Positions 1 through 9,435 of a stretch of 64,000 nt of DNA are shown piece by piece. A program made the position numbers and the translations under genes. The notes beneath the pieces were generated by a model. That model saw only the letters and a program-made list of their open reading frames with translations. It made no database searches and was not told where the DNA came from. Location of the stretch: the NCBI GenBank assembly GCA_963782475.1, contig CAWAJW010000012.1, forward strand, positions 1,736,001 to 1,800,000, in the 5' to 3' direction. How positions within the stretch are numbered: position 1 is the stretch's first letter; each line of letters starts with the position of its first letter. Source of the stretch: CAVQBP01 sp963782475. Its GTDB lineage: Bacteria > Bacteroidota > Ignavibacteria > Ignavibacteriales > Ignavibacteriaceae.

Positions 1-1
1 A

Positions 2-286
2 GAGAACCCTGCTTGACGGCGGTGATACCATTTGAACAATCGAAGCCGGATAAGGAAGAGCACCGAAGAAAGCTCTTTCTCTTTCCTTTGTATCTCCGAA
101 GAAGAAACTTGCAAGGTCTTGCATCCACGCAAACGGCGGAGCAAGTGCAGATTCAAATATACTGGAAGGGAAGACCGAAGCCAGTGCCAGTCCGAATATA
201 TCTGCCGTAAGCATTCTCTTGAACCTGTCGTACTGAATTGTGCCTTGTTTGAATCCATTGTCACGAGCCAGATGTGTAAAGGTCTT
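2..286 (-). CDS. Giant virion protein, last visible segment (partial, runs off the left edge)
   Basis: This frame is open from about 286 to the window edge and continues the giant gene that begins at 8539. The segment before it (261-1808) reaches a stop just after the residues FRKD; dropping one A from the AAAA run near 287 joins the two frames as FRKTFTHLARD. The segment encodes about 95 residues with hydrophobic stretches (IFGLALASVFPSSIF) followed by PPFAWMQDLASFFFGD. No domain is recognised here. The real 3' end of the gene lies outside the window, so the full length is unknown. Confidence 0.6.
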
Positions 287-1808
287 TTCTGAAAGCTATT
301 GACTTCCACGCGAAGAGTTGGAAACGGGAGTAGATTTTTCCCAGTGCAGTACGAGCAAATGCTGGACGGTTAGCATTGTTGTACATGAACTGGGTAGTAG
401 CTACTCCCTTGTTTGCCCAATCTATCAGCCAGGGGTGATTAGCTTCAACGTCTAATCCGTTGGCTGACAAAACTTCTCTTGCCTGCAAGTAATGCGAAAG
501 CCAGCTTTTCGATCTCAGCATCACTTCAGACTTTCTCATAAACCAGCCTGCTGTGTCAAAAATATCATCTGCAATTTTATGCCGGTTTGCTTTTGCTCTG
601 ATCCTTTCTTCATCGAGTTTTTCACCCTCTTTGAAACTGTTCAGAATATCGTTCTTGAAATCTTTGAACTTGCCTTTGTCGAATCTGCCTGAGAGGTTGA
701 ACTCGGTTTTGAACATGGATTCAATACCGCCATTCTGTTCAATAAAGCTTGTAACATCTTCCCACGAATTGAAATCAACGAAGATGTTTTTCTTGAGGTA
801 TTCCAGGTCTCCGGATTTGAGCCAGTGCTTGAGTCCTGTCGAAGTTAGTGTGTTTGTATGACCGCCGATTAAATTGTTCACCATCGTCTTCGTATGCGTT
901 AATAAAGAGATCATATTCCACTTCGCATCAACGTTGGATAACCAGGTGACTTTCCTGTCAAAGTCGAAGTTAATCAACGATTGAAGTTTCTGTTTAACAT
1001 TATCATCGAGACCGTTATACTCAGCCATTGTAATCTCCGGCAAGTCTTTATAGAACGGGTGACGGTCGAAATACTTTCTTGCAATTCTCTCTCCCTTTTC
1101 TTTCCAGAATTGGTTTGTGAAGAGCATATAAGGGTTGTTCTTGAGTGACATATTCTCATCGTTGATCCATTCGTTAGGAATCAGCGAAGGTCTTCCGGAA
1201 ACATTGTAGTTGTACATTGACATGAAGTTTGCCCAAGCCTCAGTCTTATCTGCCATAGGGAGTGACCAGTTCTTTGTCTCAGTGTCAAATTCACCTCGTT
1301 TGAATTTACCGATGTTCCTCTGCTGAAGAAAAGCGTTAACAGCCGTAAAATAGAACTTGCTCATTTTCCGTTCATAGTTCTGAAGTACTTTTATATCGGT
1401 TGACCAGCCTGGAGTCGGATTGGTTCTCGATCTGAATTGCATCTGCCATGCTTTAGGGTGCATATCAGTGATTTTTCTCGGTGTAACCGGTTTATCTTCA
1501 AAGAAGATTGAGTAATCCATAACCGTATCGTCAACCTCAGGGTTTCCCATCTCCGCTGAGTGAATCCCTTCCATGTGAGTTCTTATAACGTCAACGTTAG
1601 TTCCATCCCGTTCCTTGACTTTGCGTACATTCTCTTTCACCCAGTCCATGACAGTTCTGCTGTCAAAGTTCATGTGCGGGAAGTATCTTTCAAAAGCCAT
1701 TGACTCAGGCATACTCAAATTGTAAGGTCTGTATTTCAGTTTCTTGTTTGCTTTGATGAGAGCATTAAGAATTTTTGCTCTTACTTTTCTGCTGTCAATT
1801 TCACCCAC
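261..1808 (-). CDS. Giant virion protein, segment 6
   Basis: A 515-codon open segment starting at a GTG, but the frame is open a little further upstream (to about 1850), so this is not a true gene start. It follows the preceding segment through two +1 breaks (near 1965 and 1845). It is mostly helical and charged, with many Trp and Tyr residues; no catalytic motif is recognised. Inferred to lie C-terminal to the putative polymerase core of the same polypeptide. If expressed as an independent protein it would lack any good ribosome binding site. Confidence 0.55.
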   Translation of the reverse strand: MGEIDSRKVRAKILNALIKANKKLKYRPYNLSMPESMAFERYFPHMNFDSRTVMDWVKENVRKVKERDGTNVDVIRTHMEGIHSAEMGNPEVDDTVMDYSIFFEDKPVTPRKITDMHPKAWQMQFRSRTNPTPGWSTDIKVLQNYERKMSKFYFTAVNAFLQQRNIGKFKRGEFDTETKNWSLPMADKTEAWANFMSMYNYNVSGRPSLIPNEWINDENMSLKNNPYMLFTNQFWKEKGERIARKYFDRHPFYKDLPEITMAEYNGLDDNVKQKLQSLINFDFDRKVTWLSNVDAKWNMISLLTHTKTMVNNLIGGHTNTLTSTGLKHWLKSGDLEYLKKNIFVDFNSWEDVTSFIEQNGGIESMFKTEFNLSGRFDKGKFKDFKNDILNSFKEGEKLDEERIRAKANRHKIADDIFDTAGWFMRKSEVMLRSKSWLSHYLQAREVLSANGLDVEANHPWLIDWANKGVATTQFMYNNANRPAFARTALGKIYSRFQLFAWKSIAFRKDLYTSGS

Positions 1809-1839
1809 CTTCAGCCTATCTGAATCGGTAAGTCCTTGC

Positions 1840-1967
1840 TCAAGCTTCCTTAAATGCTTGCTGTAATGCCACTGTCTCTTCGCCTACAGCTCTTCCTTGT
1901 TTCCATGCTTTGTATGTCGGTGAATTGTCAACTACGTCTCTCCAATCCGAATAGCGCACTCTGTTTT
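1840..1967 (-). CDS. Giant virion protein, bridging segment
   Basis: A short stretch of about 42 codons (NRVRYSDWRDVV at its start, QQAFKEA at its end) in the third frame. It links the end of the 1928-4852 segment to the 261-1808 segment. Removing one A from the AAAA run at 1964-1967 and one base from the TTTAA run near 1845 gives one uninterrupted reading. It is too short to be a gene by itself and is listed only so the reconstruction is complete. Confidence 0.5.
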
Positions 1968-4852
1968 CTGTCAGACACGTTTACGTTGTCAATGTAGTTG
2001 AAGTGCTTGACCGGATCAAGACCGATATTCTCAAGCATAAGCTGATGTTCGATTCTATTGACGAAGCTCGCACCTTTCATGACCGGTTTCTTTGCAAGAA
2101 ATTCTCTCTCCAGCATCTCTGCTGTTTTATCCAGATTCAAATAGCCATGTTCATCATAGAGCTTGTACTTCTCGATGAACTTCTCTTCTTCGATCTGGTT
2201 CTTGCCGTAAGTCTCAAAAGCATCCTTTGACCATTCGGTTGTCTTCTGATTAAGAAGATCGAAAACTTCTTTTCCGGTAATCTCTTTCTTGAGAAAAGGA
2301 ACTTTGAATTTCTCATCTTTGAGTTTGATGAGTTCTTTCTTTTTCTTTGCCCAATCTTTTGCGTAAATGTCGTCTTCGAGAACTTGTCTCTTTACACCGT
2401 TGACAGTTTCCCAGCCGTTCAATCTCTGCCTGTGTGAAGCAACTATGCTGAAGAACTTGTCACCCAGTCCCGTATCAATCGAGTTCAGTGACTCAACGAG
2501 CTTGTATATATCGGAGTTCTTAAATCTATCGTCAATCTGAGCATGAACCGAATCAATGTGCATATCCTTTGCATTAGCCAGATCAACGTTGCGTCCAAAC
2601 CGTGACTTGAAAACTCTTATCTCACGAAATTCCATCTTATTCGGACCAATGTAAACTGGTGCAACATCTCTGTAAGTATGTGCATCGTATTTCTCCAGGC
2701 TCCGTGCTACTGCTTTGGGGTCTTTAAAGTAATCGTACCATTTGACTTTTGTTCCTGTGCTTCCGCCTTCCATAACTGCCTGAAGAGTATCTGCAAACCT
2801 TACGTAATCTTCTCTCGTTGCAAACTGGGGAAGTACCGCACCTTGAAAAGCTGTTCCCATCATGTCTCTGACCTGCTGTCCCGTGAATAGCGATTCAAGA
2901 AGTGAAACCTTCTCTGGAAATTTATTGAAGTACTCTTTAATGATCGCTGAAGCTTTATCCATCTTCTCGTCTGACTCAAGTTGTGGAAGTTTCCCTTTAA
3001 GCTTAAATGCCTGTTTCATTGTTGTCTCTGCTGAGAGGTCTGGGTACTCATACCTTGTGTTCTCGTCAAGATGTTTTGACTCAGCGTAATCGTTCAGTAT
3101 CTTTATCTCATCATAAGAGAGTGTCTTTTGTGAGACTGCCTGTGCAATCTGGTTGTATCTCTGTCCGTACCATTGAAGCACGTCACCGGATAAGAAATTC
3201 CATTCAGCCGGAAATGTATCGAAGTTAGTTGCCATCCATTCTTTCTTAATCTCACTATCTGAAGCATTAAGTTTCTTTGCAAGTTCTCTGGCTTCTCTCG
3301 GTTGATTATCGACCTTATGCTGGTTAATCATTTTCTGAATCCTGGTAACTCGGTTTTTCTTAAACTGGGCGAAAGATTCTTCTTGCGGTCTTAAAGAAGA
3401 GAGCATGAATGTATCAAAGAGCTTTGCATACTTCTGACCGTACTCTTTCTTCAATCTCTCTCTATAATCTGAAGCCTCAAGGTCAAGCTTTGCTTTTCCG
3501 TCTGCGGTTGATTCCTTGCCGTCTTTCTCCAGTTTGAACTGTGCTCTGTACCGGTCTTTAATATCCCATGCGTTCTTTCTGATCCCTTTGATCAAGTCCC
3601 AGTTGTAATTACCTTTTGCATCCTTCGGAGCAAAGTTCACAACAGACTCGAAAGACACGATATCGAAGATGTCCTGAGAGACCATTTCTTCAGCTTTCTG
3701 TTTAGTACCAAAAGGATCTGTTTGCACATTCTCCTGATACCATTTCATCTTCCGAATGTTGTTATTCGGAATAGAGAATCCTGACTGTTCTTTATTCGCC
3801 GGATAATGTCTTCCGTTTAACTCCATTGCCTCTTTGTTCTTCGAGTATTGATTAGCCATCATGTTGATGTGCTTGCTGAAGTTGTCGCCTAAGAAGTTGA
3901 AAGGTCTGTAAGAATCCACGTCCAATTTTCCAACGTTAAGCCCTGCAATGTACTGCGGATTTGTAATTCCTTCCAGCTTCGGAGCAAGGTCTTTAATCCC
4001 CGCAATTATATCCTGGAAGGGGAGAGTCTCGTTAAACTTCTTCCCGTTCATAAGTCCGTTCATCTGGGAGATGAGAAGTTGCTTTGGTTGAATCTTTTCC
4101 TTATATGCTTCCTTCAGCATAATTGCCTTAACTTCTTTTGCAGTCATTAAGGGTACACCGTCTGCGGAGTCGGCAGCCGAATTGATTAAAGTCCTTTTCA
4201 GACTTCTGAGTTTTTCCGTTGCGTTGTCCTTCAAAGTTCCGGTTGCCAGTCTTCCACGTTCAACGTCTGCAAGAATAGCCTTTGAGAATGCGATACCTGG
4301 GGCAAGTAGTCTGTTTCCCTGGTAAGCGTAATTGTTTACCTTGAGCATCGTCTTCTGATTGGCTACTCCGAAGGGGGATTTCATCAAGTACTCTTCTCTC
4401 GGTGAAAGCTTCTTGACGAATACATCGGATTCTTTTGCATCTTTCATAACCTCAACCCACTCGCCGGATTGAACTTTCTTCTGTATCTGAGAGTAATCCA
4501 TCTTGCCCGTGTTGATCGGTTTCTGGTTTTTCTTTCCTACCTGGCTCTTATGATAGTAGTCATACCACTCGTTGCTTACTTTCCTGAACTCAGCTTTCAC
4601 CTCTGCCGGAATGTCTTTGTAGATGAATCCTTTGTCGATGTCAAGGTCAGCACCGCCGAGGTTAGCCAAGTCTTTAGGATGAAGTACCGCAGTTGCACCT
4701 GGTATATTTGAGAATCCTACGATCTTAATTGGTCTTGCACCTGAAGGTGAATCTGTCGGAGTCCTTTGTACAATCATAGTCAGATCGTCTTCCATTATTC
4801 TTCTGTCGCATCGGGTCTTCTTCAGCTTTGATTCTCTTGAGTGCTTCTTCAA
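1928..4852 (-). CDS. Giant virion protein, segment 4: candidate RNA polymerase catalytic barrel (DLDID)
   Basis: A 974-codon segment. Near its N-terminus (codons at about 4765 to 4634) it reads Q-R-T-P ... ARPIKIVGF ... LHPKDLANLGGADLDIDKGF. An R-x-P block some 40 residues before a D-x-D-x-D loop is the signature of the second double-psi beta-barrel of multisubunit-type RNA polymerases and their single-chain phage relatives; in cellular beta' the loop is NADFDGD, and crAss-like phage virion polymerases carry a diverged D-x-D-x-D. The aspartates sit at 4648-4634. The first 15-20 residues of this open frame are out-of-frame sequence; the real reading enters near 4797 from segment 3. The remaining 880 residues are helical with no recognised domain. 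Family assignment is inferred from motifs only. Confidence 0.6.
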   Translation of the reverse strand: MKKHSRESKLKKTRCDRRIMEDDLTMIVQRTPTDSPSGARPIKIVGFSNIPGATAVLHPKDLANLGGADLDIDKGFIYKDIPAEVKAEFRKVSNEWYDYYHKSQVGKKNQKPINTGKMDYSQIQKKVQSGEWVEVMKDAKESDVFVKKLSPREEYLMKSPFGVANQKTMLKVNNYAYQGNRLLAPGIAFSKAILADVERGRLATGTLKDNATEKLRSLKRTLINSAADSADGVPLMTAKEVKAIMLKEAYKEKIQPKQLLISQMNGLMNGKKFNETLPFQDIIAGIKDLAPKLEGITNPQYIAGLNVGKLDVDSYRPFNFLGDNFSKHINMMANQYSKNKEAMELNGRHYPANKEQSGFSIPNNNIRKMKWYQENVQTDPFGTKQKAEEMVSQDIFDIVSFESVVNFAPKDAKGNYNWDLIKGIRKNAWDIKDRYRAQFKLEKDGKESTADGKAKLDLEASDYRERLKKEYGQKYAKLFDTFMLSSLRPQEESFAQFKKNRVTRIQKMINQHKVDNQPREARELAKKLNASDSEIKKEWMATNFDTFPAEWNFLSGDVLQWYGQRYNQIAQAVSQKTLSYDEIKILNDYAESKHLDENTRYEYPDLSAETTMKQAFKLKGKLPQLESDEKMDKASAIIKEYFNKFPEKVSLLESLFTGQQVRDMMGTAFQGAVLPQFATREDYVRFADTLQAVMEGGSTGTKVKWYDYFKDPKAVARSLEKYDAHTYRDVAPVYIGPNKMEFREIRVFKSRFGRNVDLANAKDMHIDSVHAQIDDRFKNSDIYKLVESLNSIDTGLGDKFFSIVASHRQRLNGWETVNGVKRQVLEDDIYAKDWAKKKKELIKLKDEKFKVPFLKKEITGKEVFDLLNQKTTEWSKDAFETYGKNQIEEEKFIEKYKLYDEHGYLNLDKTAEMLEREFLAKKPVMKGASFVNRIEHQLMLENIGLDPVKHFNYIDNVNVSDRKQSALFGLERRS

Positions 4853-5669
4853 TAGTTACGGTTTCATCTTTGCCGTCAACGTTCCATTTGATTTTCTCTT
4901 GTCTTTTCCCGTCTGCAAGCAACATTTCACCTGGCTTCAGATCGTATTCTTTCATTAAGTCCGGTCTGAACGGAGCAAAGATTGAATGCCATGCACCTTT
5001 AGCAACCGGTCTGGTCAGTTCTTTCAGGATTGCGTTTGAAACAAGTTTATTGAAGTAGCTGATCATCGGTGAACTTCTGAGAATAGCCGGAGAGATACTT
5101 CTTATATCGCCGTCTTTATTTGTCCAGAACCGGAATAGCTTTTCTGCTGAAGTGATAATATTTTCGATTTCCTGACTGTAAGCCATTGACTCTTCATCGA
5201 CAATCATTTCATCGTCAACATCTCTCAAGATTTTAATGTAGTTGTTCACAAGTTTTCTATAAAGAAAGTTGTCCTTTCCGGAATAGATAATGTCAAGCTT
5301 TTGCTGTGCGCCGAGTTCCGTAACGTCAATGTTCTTCGGATCGATGTTCGTGTTGCCTTTCATGAACTCGTTTGCCATCTTATTCATCTGGGTATCACCT
5401 TCAAAAGCACGGTTAACCATATCGGTTGCCCATTTCTTTGACTGAGGCATACGGTTATCCATACCACTGAATAGCTGTGAAGCATATCTTACAATCCCGT
5501 GATCCAGTATGTTCACCTGAGTTTGTAATCGTGAATGCATTGTGAGGTATCTTGTATGAAGTAACCTGAGATTCATTTTCTCCATCATAAAACTTCCAGC
5601 GTTTTCCTTCTTCAGCATCAGCATCCCACTGGGTCTCGTAAACTTTTCTATTGCCGATCTGTTTAGCAC
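4725..5669 (-). CDS. Giant virion protein, segment 3
   Basis: A 314-codon segment whose meaningful reading begins near 5535 (QVNILDHGIVRYASQL) and ends near 4797 (AEEDPMRQK). The N-terminal 45 residues and the last 17 are out-of-frame. It lies between the two candidate barrel blocks of the polymerase and includes a conserved-looking stretch, LTRPVAKGAWHSIFAP, followed by KPGEMLLADG. It joins segment 2 by a +1 break within ACAAAC and segment 4 by a +1 break within AGAATAATG. No independent ribosome binding site is seen at its nominal start. Confidence 0.55.
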   Translation of the reverse strand: MLNRSAIEKFTRPSGMLMLKKENAGSFMMEKMNLRLLHTRYLTMHSRLQTQVNILDHGIVRYASQLFSGMDNRMPQSKKWATDMVNRAFEGDTQMNKMANEFMKGNTNIDPKNIDVTELGAQQKLDIIYSGKDNFLYRKLVNNYIKILRDVDDEMIVDEESMAYSQEIENIITSAEKLFRFWTNKDGDIRSISPAILRSSPMISYFNKLVSNAILKELTRPVAKGAWHSIFAPFRPDLMKEYDLKPGEMLLADGKRQEKIKWNVDGKDETVTIEEALKRIKAEEDPMRQKNNGRRSDYDCTKDSDRFTFRCKTN

Positions 5670-6048
5670 CTGTATCGTTTACAACTGCGTGAAGGTTCTT
5701 AGCTTTCATCTCTTTGCTCATAGCTTCACTTGCCCTATGGTATGCAAACTTACCGAGCAACATTCCTTCACCGTCTGCCGTATAAGTCAGAGTTCCTTTC
5801 TGTGCACCGGTCTTAGCTGGCATTCCGCCTGCGAGTGCAACTGCTTCAAAGATGTCGTCACGTAAATAAATAACACCATCAACGTGAGTCTCAACTTTGT
5901 AAGGTTCAAGTGTTCCGTCTTTACCTACTCGGTAAGCCGTAAGGTCTTCTCTTCCTTTTACAAGTGTTCTGTCTTGGAGTTTTGTTAATCCCTCTGATAA
6001 CAGCGAGGTTGATTCCATCTTTTGCATCTTCCGGCATATAATCGCCAT
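5455..6048 (-). CDS. Giant virion protein, segment 2: candidate first barrel (KTGAQKG)
   Basis: A 197-codon segment, meaningful from about 5981 to 5535. It reads HVDGVIYLRDDIFEAV then GGMPAKTGAQKGTLTY (codons 5880-5794). A DG-x-x-x-[LI] block followed some 20 residues later by a K-x-G-x-x-K-G block resembles the first double-psi beta-barrel of single-chain RNA polymerases, where the second lysine-glycine pair is part of the active site. This is a motif-level match only. The distance to the DLDID loop, roughly 390 residues, is in the range expected for such enzymes. The segment is bounded by +1 breaks at an AAAA run (5980-5983) and near 5535. Confidence 0.55.
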   Translation of the reverse strand: MAIICRKMQKMESTSLLSEGLTKLQDRTLVKGREDLTAYRVGKDGTLEPYKVETHVDGVIYLRDDIFEAVALAGGMPAKTGAQKGTLTYTADGEGMLLGKFAYHRASEAMSKEMKAKNLHAVVNDTGAKQIGNRKVYETQWDADAEEGKRWKFYDGENESQVTSYKIPHNAFTITNSGEHTGSRDCKICFTAIQWYG

Positions 6049-8539
6049 TGACCTGTAAGAATCCGTTATCCAGAAGAGAAATACGTTTGTTCAGCTTTGC
6101 CGGAGTGCTGAGTAAAGTTCCTTTCACCACACCTTCAACGAGTTGGTCAATAGGCATCTTATTCATTTCAGAGAGTACTCTCCAGTTGTTCGCATAAGAG
6201 AGAATGAATCTTTCTTTCTGATAATCCGTTGGCTTATCTCCGTAAGCATCCATCAAAGAGGTTGTAATGTAACGGTGAAAATCTTCCAGCAGTTTAGGGT
6301 CGTTCAGCTTCTCAACCGACTTCTCAACCTGGTCCAGATAGTCCCTGGCTTCCTTCGGATCGTTCATTACGTATTTGTAGGCAATGATGTTCGATGAATC
6401 TTTTGCACCGCCGAATACATTGAAGCCTTTTGCATGAAGCTTGTCAACGAGTTGTCCTCTTTCTTCATCAGTAAGATCACCGATAGGAACATCTTCTTTC
6501 CTGGTAGCATGAGTCTGATAGTCTTCTCTGTTGATTCTTGCTTTCTTGATGTTCATGTAATAGGAATCGCCGTTCTCATTAAAGAATGGTTTCAGAACAT
6601 CCCGCATGAAAGGATTGTCTTTCCACTGGGTGACAATCTTCTTGCCCGTAATATCTTTCCGGTTGTAGTTTCTGATCTCTGCGTCCTTGCCGGTCATGTC
6701 AAAAATAGCCTGCGGGATAACTGCCATTCTCTTTTTGTTTTCCCATGCAAGTCTCAGTTCCCTGTGTGTCGGGTTGTCTTTTCCGCCAACTTCCAGCTTC
6801 AGATCAATCTTAAATTTATCTTCAACCTTACTGATGAACTGATTGAAGGTCTCGCCTTTTTTTATCGAGCTATCAACGATGTCAACGAGTTCTTTCTTTG
6901 CCTTGTATTTTTGCTCTGCATAGTTAAAACTTTCAAGTTGAGTGGGGGTTTTTTCAGCGATCTCCTTATGAGCCGATGTTACATACCTCTCTGCAATAGT
7001 TTCAACCGGATTCCGGAATTGAGTGGGAAGATTTTTCTCAACACTCATATAGTTTTCAATCTGTGCATAATACTTGCCGTCTTCAGTCTCCTTGATCTTA
7101 TCCATCAAGTCCTGATAAGCTTTGTCTGAAGTTTCCACGTCTGCTGTTTTATCGAAAGCCAGTCTTTCTTTCAGTTGCCCTTCAACGTTCTTATAAGCCT
7201 GATCGTAAACTTTCTCAAGTGCATTGTCTCTTACTTGATTAGCTGTAGTCTCTCCGGATTCAATCTTACCTGAGTTCTTACTTACCTCATCACCAAGAAG
7301 TCTTTCTACTTCATTGAAAACCGTCTTAGATAAGAAGTCACGGTTAATATGCTGAAGCTTTGTGTTGTACTGCTGGGAATTAAGGCTCATGTCCTTGTTT
7401 AACTCATCACGTCTTGACTGCCAAATGTCCGTAATATCCTTGAATAGCCTTGCTCCGCCTTCACCTATGATAACGTCTTCACCATCCTGGTTAATGTTGA
7501 ATGCACGAAGGTTCATAAGCTTCGATTGTTCGAGCATTGTTTTCTGTACTTCTTTTCCTTCCGGTGTCTTACTCAGTTCATCCCATCCTGGAAGTAGAGT
7601 AGGGAATTGTTTGAACGTGTCGTTAGGTGCTTTGCTGAATTCCTCAAGTGCTCTTTTCTGTACGTGTGACATTTCTGTCCCGCCGAAGTATGTACCAAGC
7701 AAGTAGTTGTAAACCTGCAACTCCACCGGATCGCCTGACATGGTCGAGGGAATGCCCATGTATAAAGAAGAAGATAAAATCCTTGCAAGTCCTTTCGGGT
7801 CCTTCATCTGGTTGCTGAATGATTTGAATAGCCCTTCTGAACCATCCGGTAGTTTCTCTGAAGGAAGAAAGTTTCCAAGTCCTCTGAAGACTCCACCTGC
7901 CAAAAAGCCGTGTGAAAACTGGTTCATCATTCCGTCAATACCTTCTTTCCATGAAGATACTGCTGAAGCTGTACCGAGATTAAGAGCACCTTTCAAAACG
8001 TCCTCTGCCAGCATTGCGTTCTTAACTTCCATACCGGCTTTTACCATAAAGTTCTTTGCTATGCCTGAAGCTGCGTTGAGTCCGAGATGTTCCATTGCAA
8101 AGCGTGAGATCATATTAGGAATTGATTCAAGCTGCGCTACGTGAGTAGCAACCTGTTCACCAACTTCAGCTACTCTCGCAATTTTTGAAACTCCGCTAAT
8201 CCCTGCAATAGCTTTGGAAGTTAAAGAGCCGACTGTACCCAGCCCTGGAATGATACCGACAAATCCGAGCAAGTGTCCCATTGACCTTGTAATAGACTCG
8301 ATTGTGTTTCTTGGTTTGCCGACCAGTGGTGTATCAATAGTTGTGAAACCTTCGATGAAGCCGTCAACAAGCTGACCGACTGTATTCAAGAGGTTGAAGT
8401 CTCCTGCGTCCTGGTTTCTCTGAAAAGGAATGTTGAAGTCTGAATTGACCTTCTCTAAGTTCTGTACCTCATCGTCTGAGAACGATTGAGGTGAATCGTT
8501 ATACAACGCATTCAGAAGATTTACATTTATGCCGTCCAT
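5921..8539 (-). CDS. Giant virion protein, N-terminal segment
   Basis: The true start of the giant gene is placed at the ATG at 8539, because GGAG lies five bases upstream and a GC-rich hairpin (8558-8574) separates it from the upstream gene; an in-frame ATG at 8581 would put the hairpin inside the coding region. Residues 50-120 hold hydrophobic glycine-rich helices (GHLLGFVGIIPGLGTVG) like those of phage ejection proteins. The rest is helical and charged. The frame breaks near 5981 (AACAAAACTCC), where the last sensible residues are AVIRGINK. From here to the window edge the repaired gene is about 2,845 codons, typical of giant virion proteins delivered into the cell with the genome. Confidence 0.65.
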   Translation of the reverse strand: MDGINVNLLNALYNDSPQSFSDDEVQNLEKVNSDFNIPFQRNQDAGDFNLLNTVGQLVDGFIEGFTTIDTPLVGKPRNTIESITRSMGHLLGFVGIIPGLGTVGSLTSKAIAGISGVSKIARVAEVGEQVATHVAQLESIPNMISRFAMEHLGLNAASGIAKNFMVKAGMEVKNAMLAEDVLKGALNLGTASAVSSWKEGIDGMMNQFSHGFLAGGVFRGLGNFLPSEKLPDGSEGLFKSFSNQMKDPKGLARILSSSLYMGIPSTMSGDPVELQVYNYLLGTYFGGTEMSHVQKRALEEFSKAPNDTFKQFPTLLPGWDELSKTPEGKEVQKTMLEQSKLMNLRAFNINQDGEDVIIGEGGARLFKDITDIWQSRRDELNKDMSLNSQQYNTKLQHINRDFLSKTVFNEVERLLGDEVSKNSGKIESGETTANQVRDNALEKVYDQAYKNVEGQLKERLAFDKTADVETSDKAYQDLMDKIKETEDGKYYAQIENYMSVEKNLPTQFRNPVETIAERYVTSAHKEIAEKTPTQLESFNYAEQKYKAKKELVDIVDSSIKKGETFNQFISKVEDKFKIDLKLEVGGKDNPTHRELRLAWENKKRMAVIPQAIFDMTGKDAEIRNYNRKDITGKKIVTQWKDNPFMRDVLKPFFNENGDSYYMNIKKARINREDYQTHATRKEDVPIGDLTDEERGQLVDKLHAKGFNVFGGAKDSSNIIAYKYVMNDPKEARDYLDQVEKSVEKLNDPKLLEDFHRYITTSLMDAYGDKPTDYQKERFILSYANNWRVLSEMNKMPIDQLVEGVVKGTLLSTPAKLNKRISLLDNGFLQVNGDYMPEDAKDGINLAVIRGINKTPRQNTCKRKRRPYGLPSR

Positions 8540-8557
8540 GTTTCTCCATAAATTTAA

Positions 8558-8574
8558 CCCCGCACCTGGCGGGG
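8558..8574 (-). terminator. GC-rich intergenic hairpin
   Basis: A perfect 6-bp stem CCCCGC/GCGGGG with a 5-base loop lies between the internal virion gene and the giant gene. It has no following U-tract, so it may attenuate transcription or protect a processed end rather than terminate strongly. Confidence 0.4.
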
Positions 8575-8581
8575 CATTCAA

Positions 8582-9424
8582 TTACTTTTTCGATGTATCT
8601 GTTGTCTGTGCCGGAACTATCGCCTGCACTTGTTTTATAAAGTGGCTCATTAAAGCCCTGTCGTTCTGTTTAAGTCCGTAAGCTTTCGGATCATTCAGAA
8701 TCGACTGGACCGAGCCAGCAAGATTACCAATGTAAGATCGCATCATCGGGTCAGAAAGAATATCTCTCGGTGTAAGGTCTTTGTAGTTCTGAGATATTCC
8801 TGAAAATCCCATCATGATATTTTTAGTTGCATCAAGAACTCCCGAAGCGATTTTGTTGTTTCTGCCCACTGCTTCTGCGTCAGGCAAAATATAAGGTTGC
8901 ATATTGTCCGCTCCCAATGCACTCCAGTTGAATTTATACTTGCCTTCTGTCTGCTTTGAGAGATCCTCAGATGAAGCGAATGGAGTTGCGAAAACATTCC
9001 GTGAGAAGTCTGCATACTGATCTGATTTCGCTTTTGTATCTTTCAACATTTGTGCCTTGATCGACTTGTCCGAATTATCCAGCGTGGACATCAAATACTT
9101 CAGATACCCTTCGTTATAATTCTTTCTGTTGAGAATATCTTCTGTTTCATTCTTAACTTTTTGTACATCCAGACCTTGCTTGTCTTTCATCATTCCGAAG
9201 TTCTTTTCAAATTCGTACTGCGTCTCTTTCAACTTTGCTTCATCCTGGGCAAGTCCTCTGTCTGTTTGTCCCTCAGTTGCAAGGTTATGTCTCGCACCTT
9301 CTTTCTGCTGAAGAGCCTGAAGGGCAATGAGAGCATTACTCTTCGCTGTATCAGCTTCCATTTTCTGTTTCGTTAATACCTGGTTTTGTCCGGCATTAAA
9401 CGATTCCCATAAATTCCAAGCCAT
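8582..9424 (-). CDS. Putative internal virion (ejection) protein, 280 aa
   Basis: Not recognised by family. The protein is hydrophilic, glutamine- and lysine-rich, with a long predicted coiled coil at residues 15-110 (KQKMEADTAKSNALIALQAL and following). It lies just upstream of the giant gene and just downstream of another small virion-type gene, the order seen for internal core or ejection proteins in podovirus genomes. The ATG at 9424 is preceded by AAGGAG. Function is inferred from position and composition only. Confidence 0.5.
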   Translation of the reverse strand: MAWNLWESFNAGQNQVLTKQKMEADTAKSNALIALQALQQKEGARHNLATEGQTDRGLAQDEAKLKETQYEFEKNFGMMKDKQGLDVQKVKNETEDILNRKNYNEGYLKYLMSTLDNSDKSIKAQMLKDTKAKSDQYADFSRNVFATPFASSEDLSKQTEGKYKFNWSALGADNMQPYILPDAEAVGRNNKIASGVLDATKNIMMGFSGISQNYKDLTPRDILSDPMMRSYIGNLAGSVQSILNDPKAYGLKQNDRALMSHFIKQVQAIVPAQTTDTSKK

Positions 9425-9435
9425 TCTGTTTCTCC

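Noticed and set aside
6434..7129. 231-codon plus-strand open frame opposite the giant gene
   Set aside because: It has no ribosome site, odd composition and lies antisense to a well-supported gene.
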